Part shown: positions 1 to 6,233 of the stretch, piece by piece
How the letters are laid out: every line of letters begins with the position of its first letter
How positions within the stretch are numbered: the stretch's first letter is position 1
Source: Clostridia bacterium
Lineage (GTDB): Bacteria > Bacillota > Clostridia > DUPQ01
DNA length: 10,761 bases
Assembly: GCA_030592355.1 (NCBI GenBank)
Contig: JAUVJE010000070.1
Coordinates: 1-10,761 of the forward strand
Direction of reading: 5' to 3'
Notes under the pieces: generated by a model
Told to the model about the DNA's origin: nothing
The model's input: the letters and a program-made list of their open reading frames with translations, nothing else
The model's database searches: none
Made by a program: the position numbers and the translations under genes

Positions 1-78
1 TCATTGGGTTAATAGTCACTCAGGATATTTTTTTGCAGAATTGTGTTTTTTTATGTAAAAACGGGTAAATAAGTCTGC

Positions 79-103
79 GTTAATTCCCAAAGTAAGTTCC
101 ACA
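79..103. repeat. Outer inverted repeat, left copy (25 bp)
   Basis: Core TTAATTCCCAAAGTAAGTTC starts at base 80. The 25 bases are the exact reverse complement of 1619-1643. On the minus strand it reads as a TGTGGAAC...TGGGAATTAAC motif pointing away from the transposase gene. Confidence 0.9.
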
Positions 104-253
104 GTTGGATACATGTTGAATTTACATTGAGAAATCAGTGGAATTAAGTATGACAAATTCAACAATACGAACCTGGAAAAGTATATTGAAGTGTTAAAAT
201 AGCCTTAAAAGATAAAATATTGCATGATTAACAAGCCTGAAATTAAAGCAATT
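104..253. other. Gene-free A+T-rich DNA inside left outer repeat
   Basis: I see no coding region I can support here; the only ATG frame of note (from 150) stops after 15 codons. If the outer repeats are the element ends, this is a non-coding tail of the IS. If the inner repeats are the ends, it is flanking or older element DNA. Bases 1-78, outside the outer repeat, are likewise featureless. Confidence 0.4.
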
Positions 254-268
254 CAGACTAAATTCCAC
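254..268. repeat. Extra terminal-repeat copy at left end
   Basis: CAGACTAAATTCCAC is identical to 1592-1606 and in the same orientation. It lies 4 nt before the inner left repeat and points the opposite way, so the two resemble abutted ends of two element copies. Confidence 0.6.
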
Positions 269-272
269 TGTC

Positions 273-297
273 CGGGAATTTACTTTGGGAAATTTCC
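273..297. repeat. Inner inverted repeat, left copy, beside transposase stop
   Basis: Reads GGGAATTTACTTTGGGAAAT towards the transposase gene and ends just before its stop codon. It is an imperfect inverted partner of 1555-1577: the two share GAATTTA, then T and TGGGAAATTT in register, with a few mismatches at the outer end and in the middle. It is also a variant of the outer 25-bp repeat (shared TTACTTTGGGAA). Confidence 0.7.
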
Positions 298-299
298 CC

Positions 300-1535
300 C
301 TAAATTTTATTGCCATTAACAGGCTGTTGCTTTAGTAACCCGGGCGATTGGATCACCTTCTCAGGTGGAATATACCCAATCCCAAAAACAGCGGCAAGTT
401 CTTCACTATAGATAAACGAGAACATCTCATAAGGCGTTTTGCCATTAAGACTTTTACGCTTGACGCTGTTGATGTTAGAAAAGATCATATCAACTGTTTG
501 CTGCGAAAAAGTATCGAAGGATTCACCTTTTGGAACAATATCTCGAAACATAGTGTGGTTTTTTTCAACCTTCGGTTTCTGATAGGAGCTATATGGGTCG
601 CAAAAAAAGAGCGAGGTTTCTTTTTCATTCGCCTGGTTGTTTTCAATGGCAAAAATGTTGATAAATTCACCACCGTTGTCGGTTAAAAGCAGCGGAAAGA
701 TGTCACCGAAACAGAATCCCTTTTCAACCAGTCTTGATTTAAGAGTTTTCACCTTCTCTGTAACCTCGAGTGAAGTTTTGTCATTCAAGAGAAAACCCAG
801 CATAAAGTTACAGAATGTGAAATCCATTGTCATTATGACCTTGCCGCCAACCCGGCCGATGACAGTATCCATCTCAACCCATGAAGTAATGTTGTTTTCT
901 TCGATACAGGCAAGGAAATCATCGTAAGTTCTGCCGATCTTTGCGGCCTTTGGTACATATTCCGGGCGTTTTTGCTGACGGGCCTTGAACTTAACCACAC
1001 GGGGAAAGTCAAGGGAAGCGACCGACAGGTAACCACGTTTCAGGTGTCTGTATACTGTGGATTTAGAAACGCTTATATTATTGGTTTGCATAATGTGATA
1101 CAAATGCTGTCCTTGCTTGATGCCATTTGATACAATGCTGTCGATTTCATAAAATTCATCTTTGTTCAGGGGGATGCCCTCACGGGCCTCCCTGAGCAGT
1201 GCTTCGTATTTATCCTGTGCAGTTTTTGCACTGTATAGATGTTTTGTGAATTTACAATAATGATGTCGGTGTTTGCATGAGTTACAGACAAATGGTGCTT
1301 TGAGTAATTTCGGGCAAGGTTCCGGTACTATTGGATTACCGTTTTTGTCAGTTTTTTTCACTGTGCTCACTTTGACTGAGATATGTCTTTTTACCTCTTT
1401 GGATATGGTGGTCTGGTCTTTGCCAATTCTGGCGGCAATGGAGTTGAATGTCATACCATGGTTGAGACAATCTTGAATCTCAAGACGTTCATCCTGTGTC
1501 AGATGCTTGTTTTTAGTAGAATACGAGTCTGTCAT
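300..1535 (-). CDS. IS30-family DDE transposase
   Basis: This 411-residue protein catalyses cut-and-join transposition of the surrounding element. An N-terminal helix-turn-helix (about residues 10-50, containing LTQDERLEI and GKDQTTISKEVKRH) is typical of IS30 transposases and would bind the terminal repeats. A second helical stretch at about 141-170 (SVSKSTVYRHLKRG) also looks like DNA-binding. The RNase H-like core has a readable DDE triad: D223 in WVEMDTV, D286 in LLTDNGGEF and E324 in KPKVEKNH. Four cysteines (C74, C84, C87, C94) between the DNA-binding and catalytic parts could bind zinc; this is inference. The start is supported by AAGGAGG on the minus strand (about 1544-1550), 8-9 nt upstream of the ATG. 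Reading frame and triad are intact, so the enzyme may be active. It is transcribed divergently from hisS. Confidence 0.93.
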   Translation of the reverse strand: MTDSYSTKNKHLTQDERLEIQDCLNHGMTFNSIAARIGKDQTTISKEVKRHISVKVSTVKKTDKNGNPIVPEPCPKLLKAPFVCNSCKHRHHYCKFTKHLYSAKTAQDKYEALLREAREGIPLNKDEFYEIDSIVSNGIKQGQHLYHIMQTNNISVSKSTVYRHLKRGYLSVASLDFPRVVKFKARQQKRPEYVPKAAKIGRTYDDFLACIEENNITSWVEMDTVIGRVGGKVIMTMDFTFCNFMLGFLLNDKTSLEVTEKVKTLKSRLVEKGFCFGDIFPLLLTDNGGEFINIFAIENNQANEKETSLFFCDPYSSYQKPKVEKNHTMFRDIVPKGESFDTFSQQTVDMIFSNINSVKRKSLNGKTPYEMFSFIYSEELAAVFGIGYIPPEKVIQSPGLLKQQPVNGNKI

Positions 1536-1554
1536 ATTTTTTTCCTCCTTTAAA

Positions 1555-1577
1555 AAATTTCCCAGACTAAATTCTAC
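1555..1577. repeat. Inner inverted repeat, right copy, beside transposase start
   Basis: On the minus strand it reads GTAGAATTTAGTCTGGGAAA and runs into the ribosome-binding site of the transposase. It pairs with the repeat at 273-297. The 15-base block CAGACTAAATTCYAC within it (1563-1577) recurs in the same orientation at 1592-1606 and 254-268. Confidence 0.7.
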
Positions 1578-1587
1578 AGCAAAATCC

Positions 1588-1606
1588 TTCCCAGACTAAA
1601 TTCCAC
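1588..1606. repeat. Extra terminal-repeat copy at right end
   Basis: On the minus strand this reads GTGGAATTTAGTCTGGGAAG, a near copy of the inner right repeat 29 bp away and in the same orientation. A third copy of its 15-base core CAGACTAAATTCCAC is at 254-268. These may be additional transposase-binding sites or remnants of an earlier insertion. Confidence 0.65.
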
Positions 1607-1618
1607 CGGCTCGTCCAT

Positions 1619-1643
1619 TGTGGAACTTACTTTGGGAATTAAC
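1619..1643. repeat. Outer inverted repeat, right copy (25 bp)
   Basis: Contains GTGGAACTTACTTTGGGAAT from base 1620. It is a perfect 25-bp partner of 79-103 and ends 36 bp before the -35 box of the hisS promoter. Confidence 0.9.
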
Positions 1644-1679
1644 TATAAAATTCATAAAACCCATATAACGGAGAATAAC

Positions 1680-1708
1680 TTGACAAAATCAATCTATATA
1701 ATTAGAAT
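1680..1708 (+). promoter_or_regulatory. Sigma-A type promoter of the hisS-aspS operon
   Basis: A consensus -35 box TTGACA (1680-1685) is followed after 17 nt by TAGAAT (1703-1708), one mismatch from the -10 consensus. Transcription would start at about 1714-1716, just before the T-box leader. An overlapping TATAAT at 1697-1702 is only 11 nt from the -35 box and is a less likely -10. The promoter lies 36 bp outside the right outer repeat of the IS, so the insertion has not removed it. Confidence 0.75.
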
Positions 1709-1714
1709 GTATGC

Positions 1715-1942
1715 AAAGCAATGACGAAGAGCTATATATGGAATCCAACAGAGAGAAGATGCCTTGACTGAAAGCGTTTTCAGGAGGAAATATTGAAAGT
1801 GACACTTTTGAGTAGGCGGGTTGAAATCAGTAGGGCCGCACGTATTCCGCGTTAAGGATTTGAGTGGACCATATGTGTCAACAAGGGTGGCACCGCGGGT
1901 TAATCCCGTCCCTTGCAGAATTACTGTAAGAGGCGGTTTTTT
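1715..1942 (+). ncRNA. T-box leader riboswitch (hisS-aspS)
   Basis: This leader RNA senses uncharged tRNA and controls read-through into hisS-aspS. The hallmark T-box AGGGTGGCACCGCGGG is at 1884-1899. It forms the antiterminator with the following bases: AAGGG (1883-1887) pairs with CCCTT (1910-1914), a TGGCACC bulge follows to contact the tRNA acceptor end, and GCGGG pairs with CCCGT across TTAAT. Upstream, a distal Stem I hairpin is visible (CTGAAA 1768-1773 / TTTCAG 1778-1783), with GAGAGAAG at 1751-1758. The conserved TTTTGAGTAG follows the presumed specifier loop at 1806-1815. The presumed specifier is GAC (Asp, 1801-1803), followed by a purine as in known T-boxes; CAC (His, 1803-1805) overlaps it. 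Element identity is certain from the motif; the 5' limit and the specifier assignment are inferred. Confidence 0.93.
1906..1942 (+). terminator. Regulated intrinsic terminator of the T-box
   Basis: Bases 1906-1918 pair with 1924-1936 around an AATTA loop (13 positions, one C-A mismatch, two G-U pairs), followed by six T (1937-1942). The 5' arm contains the CCCGTCCCTT that the antiterminator also needs, so the two structures exclude each other. Uncharged tRNA binding would favour the antiterminator and let transcription reach hisS. Confidence 0.88.
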
Positions 1943-1993
1943 ATTATCTGCAGAATTAGAAGAGGGCTCAAAAGGAGCCATTTGGAGGGAATA

Positions 1994-3256
1994 ATGAAAA
2001 TTTCATTACCCAAGGGAACAAAAGATATACTTCCCGGTGAAATGATAAAGTGGAATTATATTGAAAATGCGTTTTCTAACGTCTGTAAAAATGCCGGGTA
2101 CGGTGAAATTCGTTTCCCTGTTTTTGAATATACTGATTTATTTAACAGGGGAGTCGGTGATTCAACGGACATAGTGCAAAAAGAGATGTACACTTTTGAG
2201 GATAAAAGCGGCCGTTCGTTGACCTTGCGTCCCGAAGGTACTGCGGGTGTGGTCAGAAGTTACATCGAAAAAGGCATGTCTTCTCTGCCGCAGCCGGTGA
2301 AATTATTTTATATGATAACTGCATATAGATATGAAAATGTTCAAAAAGGCAGATACAGGGAATTCAATCAGTTTGGCGCAGAAATATTCGGTGCTAAGTC
2401 GCCGTATGCCGATATTGAGGTTATTTCAATTCTCAGCAACTTTTACAGTGCATTAGGCATTAGAAATCTGGCGCTTGAAATAAACAGCATCGGCTGCAGA
2501 GTCTGCAGACCCGCGTATAATATAAAACTTAAAGAATACTATAAGGACAAAATTAAGGGCATGTGCGCTGACTGCAAAAAAAGATATGAAACCAATCCTT
2601 TAAGACTTCTTGATTGTAAAAATGAAAATTGCATTGCCATTTCTGCTGATGCACCGTTTATTACTGATAATCTGTGCGGCGAATGCGCGACGCATTTTTC
2701 AGGATTTAAGAACGGACTTGACAAGATGAATATTGACTATACTGTCAATAAAGGAATTGTAAGAGGTCTTGATTATTACACAAAGACCGTATTTGAGTTT
2801 GTTTCTGAAAACGTCGGCACACAAGGAACAATATGCGGAGGAGGAAGATATGACGGCCTGGTAGAATCTCTCGGAGGAAAAGATGTGCCGGGCATAGGTT
2901 TTTCAATGGGGGTCGAAAGGCTGCTCATGGAACTTGAGAGCAGGGGAATAATATTAGGAAAACCGGAAAGGCCGGAAATTTATTTTGTTACCGTAGGTGA
3001 AAAAGCTTATGCATATGCCAGAAATCTCTCATGTGCGCTCAGAAAAGCCGGAATATTTACAGAGATGGATTTACTGGGCAGAAGCGTCAAAGCGCAGATG
3101 AAGGATGCAAACCGTAAGAATACTATATATACAGTTGTTATGGGCGATGACGAAATTTCCCAAAATAAGGCAGTTATTAAAATAATGGATACTGGTGAGA
3201 AAAAGGATGTAAGCCTGGATTCAATATTCAAAAGAATTACAGAAAAGAAAGTGTAG
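1994..3256 (+). CDS. hisS: Histidyl-tRNA synthetase
   Basis: This cytoplasmic class II synthetase charges tRNA-His with histidine using ATP. The 420-residue protein has the usual length and order: motif 1 near 41-50 (FPVFEYTDLF), motif 2 at 110-133 (AYRYENVQKGRYREFNQFGAEIFG split around R112), the histidine-specific RGLDYYTKTVFE at 257-268, motif 3 GIGFSMGVERLL at 300-311, and a C-terminal anticodon-binding domain from about 326. A cysteine-rich stretch (C168, C171, C191, C194, C208, C213, C228, C231) lies in the insertion domain. The ATG at 1994 is chosen because GGAGG (1984-1988) precedes it by 5 nt and the protein then begins with the typical KGTKDILPGE. An in-frame TTG at 1913 lies inside the T-box terminator and is not used. 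The gene is first in the operon, under T-box control, with aspS 10 nt downstream. Confidence 0.97.
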   Translation: MKISLPKGTKDILPGEMIKWNYIENAFSNVCKNAGYGEIRFPVFEYTDLFNRGVGDSTDIVQKEMYTFEDKSGRSLTLRPEGTAGVVRSYIEKGMSSLPQPVKLFYMITAYRYENVQKGRYREFNQFGAEIFGAKSPYADIEVISILSNFYSALGIRNLALEINSIGCRVCRPAYNIKLKEYYKDKIKGMCADCKKRYETNPLRLLDCKNENCIAISADAPFITDNLCGECATHFSGFKNGLDKMNIDYTVNKGIVRGLDYYTKTVFEFVSENVGTQGTICGGGRYDGLVESLGGKDVPGIGFSMGVERLLMELESRGIILGKPERPEIYFVTVGEKAYAYARNLSCALRKAGIFTEMDLLGRSVKAQMKDANRKNTIYTVVMGDDEISQNKAVIKIMDTGEKKDVSLDSIFKRITEKKV

Positions 3257-3266
3257 GTGGTTTGAT

Positions 3267-5060
3267 ATGTCAGAGTCAATGGAAGGCATGAAAAGAACAG
3301 GCAGATGCACCGGATTTACAAGTTCGGATATAGGCAGCAAAGCGACTGTAATGGGATGGATTAATAAAAGAAGGAATCTTGGCGGCGTTATATTCATTGA
3401 TGTACGTGATGTAAGTGGAATAATGCAGGTTGTTTTTAAGAGCGAACTTAATATAGATTTATTTAATAAAGCTGAAACCCTGAGAAATGAATATGTAATA
3501 GCGGTCAGAGGCGAAATTATTAAAAGAGACAAAGAGACCATTAATCCCAATCTGAAAACAGGATACATCGAAATTGTAGCTGAAGAGCTGAAGATACTGT
3601 CGAAAGCTGAAACACCCCCTATCGATATGGGTGAAAATAGTAAAACCAATGAGCTTTTGCGGCTAAAATACAGATATCTGGATTTAAGGAGACAGAGTGT
3701 TCAGAAGAATTTCATTCTAAGACATAAAGCAGTAAAAGTAGCGAGGGATTTCTTTGATGAAAATGGTTTTATGGATATTGAAACTCCATTTATGACTAAA
3801 AGCACACCTGAGGGTGCAAGAGACTATCTTGTGCCGAGTAGGGTAAACAAAGGTTCGTTTTATGCTTTGCCTCAATCACCGCAGATATTTAAACAGCTTC
3901 TGATGGTTTCAGGATTCGACAGATATATGCAGATAGTTCGTTGTTTCAGAGATGAAGATCTCCGTGCCGACAGACAGCCTGAATTTACACAGATTGACAT
4001 TGAAATGTCTTTTGCAGACGAAAGCGACATAATTGGCATTAATGAAAAGTTTGTTAAAAGGCTGATGAAAGATGTAATGAATGTTGATATTAATCTTCCT
4101 TTAAGGACTATGACATATCAGGAAGCCATGGACAGGTTTGGTTCCGATAAACCTGAAGTCAGATTCGGCATGGAACTTGTTGACCTCTCTGGGCTTCTAA
4201 AGGAAAGCGGATTCAAAGTGTTCTCGGGCGCTGTGAAAAACGGCGGAAGTGTTCGTGCTGTAAATGCAAAAGGATGCGGGGGGAAATTCAGCAGACGCGA
4301 AATCGATGCCTTGGTTGAATATGTTAAAATATATGGTGCCAAAGGTATGGCTTGGATTGCTGTTGAAGAAAACGAGATTAAATCTGCAATTAAGAAATTT
4401 CTTTCAGAAGAAGAAGTTGAAGCAATTCTTAAGGCTGTCAGCGCAGAACCCGGAGACCTCATATGCTTTATTGCAGACAAAAATAAAGTTGTTTATGATT
4501 CCCTTGGAGCTCTTAGGTTGGAGTTGGCAAGAAAGCTTGAGCTGCTTAAAAATAGAGACGATTTCAGTTTTTTATGGGTAACCCATTTCCCGTTGCTGGA
4601 ATATGATGAAGAAGAAAAAAGATGGACTTCTACACATCATCCATTTACTTCACCGTTGGATGAGGATCTTGAAAAACTTGAATCAGACCCAGGGTCGATA
4701 AGAGCAAAAGCCTATGACCTTATACTTAATGGAGTTGAACTAGGAGGCGGAAGCATCAGAATTCACAGGCGCGAAATTCAAAAGAAGTTATTCAACTTGC
4801 TTGGGTTTAACGACAAAGAAGCCCACGAACGTTTCGGTTTTCTTTTAGAAGCTTTCGAGTATGGTGTGCCTCCGCACGGCGGAATTGCATATGGTCTCGA
4901 CAGATTGATAATGCTGTTAGCGGGAGAAAAAAGCATTAGGGAAGTTATTGCATTTCCTAAAATACAAAATGCATCATGTCCAATGACAAACGCTCCTTCA
5001 CCGGTTGATTTAAAGCAACTGAAAGAGCTTGCCATCAAATTAGATGAAGATGAATTATAA
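3267..5060 (+). CDS. aspS: Aspartyl-tRNA synthetase, bacterial long type
   Basis: This class II synthetase attaches aspartate to tRNA-Asp. The 597 residues show an N-terminal OB-fold anticodon-binding domain (about 10-115, GWINKRRNLGGVIFIDVRD), motif 1 around 168-180, motif 2 with RCFRDEDLRADRQPEFTQID (225-244), a bacterial GAD insertion domain (about 290-430), and motif 3 with GIAYGLDRLIMLLAG (539-553). The length is standard for the bacterial type. The start at 3267 is preceded by AGGTGG at 3255-3260, overlapping the hisS stop codon, so the genes are probably translationally coupled. Met codons at 3279 and 3288 are possible but lack as good a site. L38 in RRNLGG is the residue type I recall from tRNA-Asp-specific enzymes, but this alone cannot tell whether the enzyme also charges tRNA-Asn. 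A terminator follows. Confidence 0.97.
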   Translation: MSESMEGMKRTGRCTGFTSSDIGSKATVMGWINKRRNLGGVIFIDVRDVSGIMQVVFKSELNIDLFNKAETLRNEYVIAVRGEIIKRDKETINPNLKTGYIEIVAEELKILSKAETPPIDMGENSKTNELLRLKYRYLDLRRQSVQKNFILRHKAVKVARDFFDENGFMDIETPFMTKSTPEGARDYLVPSRVNKGSFYALPQSPQIFKQLLMVSGFDRYMQIVRCFRDEDLRADRQPEFTQIDIEMSFADESDIIGINEKFVKRLMKDVMNVDINLPLRTMTYQEAMDRFGSDKPEVRFGMELVDLSGLLKESGFKVFSGAVKNGGSVRAVNAKGCGGKFSRREIDALVEYVKIYGAKGMAWIAVEENEIKSAIKKFLSEEEVEAILKAVSAEPGDLICFIADKNKVVYDSLGALRLELARKLELLKNRDDFSFLWVTHFPLLEYDEEEKRWTSTHHPFTSPLDEDLEKLESDPGSIRAKAYDLILNGVELGGGSIRIHRREIQKKLFNLLGFNDKEAHERFGFLLEAFEYGVPPHGGIAYGLDRLIMLLAGEKSIREVIAFPKIQNASCPMTNAPSPVDLKQLKELAIKLDEDEL

Positions 5061-5083
5061 AACATTAGCAGTGAATTGATAAA

Positions 5084-5120
5084 AACCGGGAGATGAAGGA
5101 ATTCAACTCCCGGTTCTTTT
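5084..5120 (+). terminator. Intrinsic terminator after aspS
   Basis: AACCGGGAG (5084-5092) and CTCCCGGTT (5107-5115) form a perfect 9-bp stem around a 14-nt loop, followed by CTTTT. It closes the hisS-aspS unit 23 nt after the aspS stop codon. Confidence 0.88.
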
Positions 5121-5136
5121 CTATGACAATTTTTTT

Positions 5137-5145
5137 TGTTATAAT
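5137..5145 (+). promoter_or_regulatory. Extended -10 promoter before the WG lipoprotein gene
   Basis: TGTTATAAT is a perfect extended -10 element (TG, one base, TATAAT). At the usual 17-nt distance the -35 position (about 5117-5122) is poor, while ATGACA at 5123-5128 is too close, at 11 nt. The extended -10 would compensate. The start of transcription would be near 5152, right behind the aspS terminator, making this the likely promoter of the WG gene, recJ, rel and dtd. Confidence 0.6.
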
Positions 5146-5210
5146 GTTCTAGATGGAGAGAGCGATGAATGCTGATTTCCAATTTAATATTAATTTAAAG
5201 GATAATATAT

Positions 5211-6230
5211 ATGAAGACAATGATGAATAAACGAATTTTAAAAATAGTACTACTGGTTATGCTGGCAGTTTTTTCAATTTATGCATTTGCAGGATGTATA
5301 AAAGTCCCTATTGAACTGTACGGTTACATTGATAAAAACGGGGAATGGGTAGTTGAACCGTATTATCACATGGCTCTTCCGAGCAGCGACGGGATGATGG
5401 CTGTAAGGGCAGGCGAGGAAGGTTATGGGAAATGGGGGTTTATAAACCGTGAAGGAGAAATATTAATAGACCTTGTTTATGACGAAGTTGGGTTATTCGT
5501 TGACGGACTTGCCCCTGTAATGCAACGATCAAATAAAAACGAAGTATGGTGGTTCATTGACAAAACCGGCAAAAAAGCCCTGGAGATGGAATTTAGCGGT
5601 GCGCTTTCCTTTAGCGAAGGCTTAGCCGCTGTAAAGAATACAAATGAGGAGAAATTTGGTTTATGGGGGTTCATAGATACTGAAGGCAAGTGGGTTATTG
5701 AACCAAAGTTAGGTGGAGCAAGCTCTTTCTCGGAAGGTTTGGCCATGTATCTTCAGGGATCTGGTTCAGCGGGTGTCGCAGGGTATATAGATAAAAGCGG
5801 AGAAGTGGTTATTGAAGCAAGATACACCTATGCAAGAAATTTCCATGAAGGTTATGCAGCAATAAAATTATCGCCGGATACAGATAGACAAGACTGGGGA
5901 TATATAGATAAAGAGGGTAATGTAGTTATTGAATTTCAATATGGTTTTGCAAAGCAATTTTCTGACGGACTTGCGCCGGTTTTCATAGGCAGCAATTTAA
6001 AGGGAAGCTGGGCATATATAGATGCCGGTAATAATATTGTGATTCCTCAGGGATTGTCCGAGGCTTTCAGCTTATCTGAAGGATTGGCGGCAGTACAGAC
6101 AGAATTTGACGCCGGCACAAACTGGGGTTTTATAGACAAAAGCGGAAATCTTGTTCTGGGAGGAAAATACTCAGCTGCTTCAGATTTTAAAGAGGGAATA
6201 GCTCCGGTAGGAGTTATAGCGAAAAGATAA
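5211..6230 (+). CDS. WG-repeat lipoprotein of unknown function
   Basis: The 339-residue protein has an N-terminal export signal: K7-R8, a hydrophobic run at about 9-26, then FAGC with C29 as the probable lipidation site. It is therefore predicted to be anchored on the outer face of the membrane. The rest is built of eight WG-type repeats. Their (W/Y)G-(F/Y)ID cores place the Ile at residues 40, 78, 116, 155, 193, 232, 270 and 308, a period of 38-39. Each repeat continues with G..V(I/V)E and ends in (F)(S/V/K)(D/E)G(L/I)A(P/A)V. Proteins of this type are common and mostly uncharacterised; I do not assign a reaction. The start at 5211 has AAAGGA (5197-5202) 8 nt upstream; ATGs at 5220 and 5223 are alternatives. 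It lies between the aspS terminator and recJ, 3 nt from the latter. Confidence 0.88.
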   Translation: MKTMMNKRILKIVLLVMLAVFSIYAFAGCIKVPIELYGYIDKNGEWVVEPYYHMALPSSDGMMAVRAGEEGYGKWGFINREGEILIDLVYDEVGLFVDGLAPVMQRSNKNEVWWFIDKTGKKALEMEFSGALSFSEGLAAVKNTNEEKFGLWGFIDTEGKWVIEPKLGGASSFSEGLAMYLQGSGSAGVAGYIDKSGEVVIEARYTYARNFHEGYAAIKLSPDTDRQDWGYIDKEGNVVIEFQYGFAKQFSDGLAPVFIGSNLKGSWAYIDAGNNIVIPQGLSEAFSLSEGLAAVQTEFDAGTNWGFIDKSGNLVLGGKYSAASDFKEGIAPVGVIAKR

Positions 6231-6233
6231 AAC

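Larger units (their letters stand above)
79..1643 (-). mobile_element. IS30-family insertion sequence (ends uncertain)
   Basis: A single transposase gene (300-1535, minus strand) is enclosed by inverted repeats, the layout of an IS30-family element. I give the outer limits because the repeats at 79-103 and 1619-1643 are perfect reverse complements over 25 bp. A second, imperfect pair sits almost against the gene (about 273-297 and 1555-1577, both containing TGGGAAATTT read inwards) and would define a core element of about 1.3 kb. The perfect outer pair and the family of the gene are seen directly; which pair marks the transposition ends is not resolved. No convincing target duplication is visible outside either pair. 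The outer ends both carry TTAA (80-83, 1639-1642), but that is part of the inverted repeat and so cannot be separated from a TTAA duplication. Confidence 0.75.

Noticed and set aside
150..197. 15-codon frame from an ATG inside the left part of the IS
   Set aside because: Too short and without a convincing ribosome site; at most a remnant of an older gene.
1697..1702. Perfect TATAAT as -10 box of the hisS promoter
   Set aside because: Only 11 nt separate it from TTGACA. TAGAAT at 1703-1708 has the proper 17-nt spacing, although the TATAAT could act with another -35.
1694..1981. 95-codon minus-strand frame across the hisS leader
   Set aside because: It coincides with the T-box RNA, whose structure explains the sequence; the translation has no recognisable features.
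1913..1993. In-frame upstream TTG that would lengthen HisRS by 27 residues
   Set aside because: It lies inside the T-box antiterminator/terminator and has no ribosome site. The ATG at 1994 has GGAGG at the right distance and gives the normal N-terminus.
4264..4581. Open frame of 105 codons within aspS in another plus frame
   Set aside because: It is fully contained in aspS, whose frame is conserved with clear synthetase motifs, and it has no start signal.
5165..5230. 22-codon frame with GGAGAG upstream, overlapping the start of the WG gene (possible leader peptide)
   Set aside because: It is short, has no recognisable codon run or attenuator structure, and overlaps the better-supported start at 5211. 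It may be chance in A+T-rich DNA.
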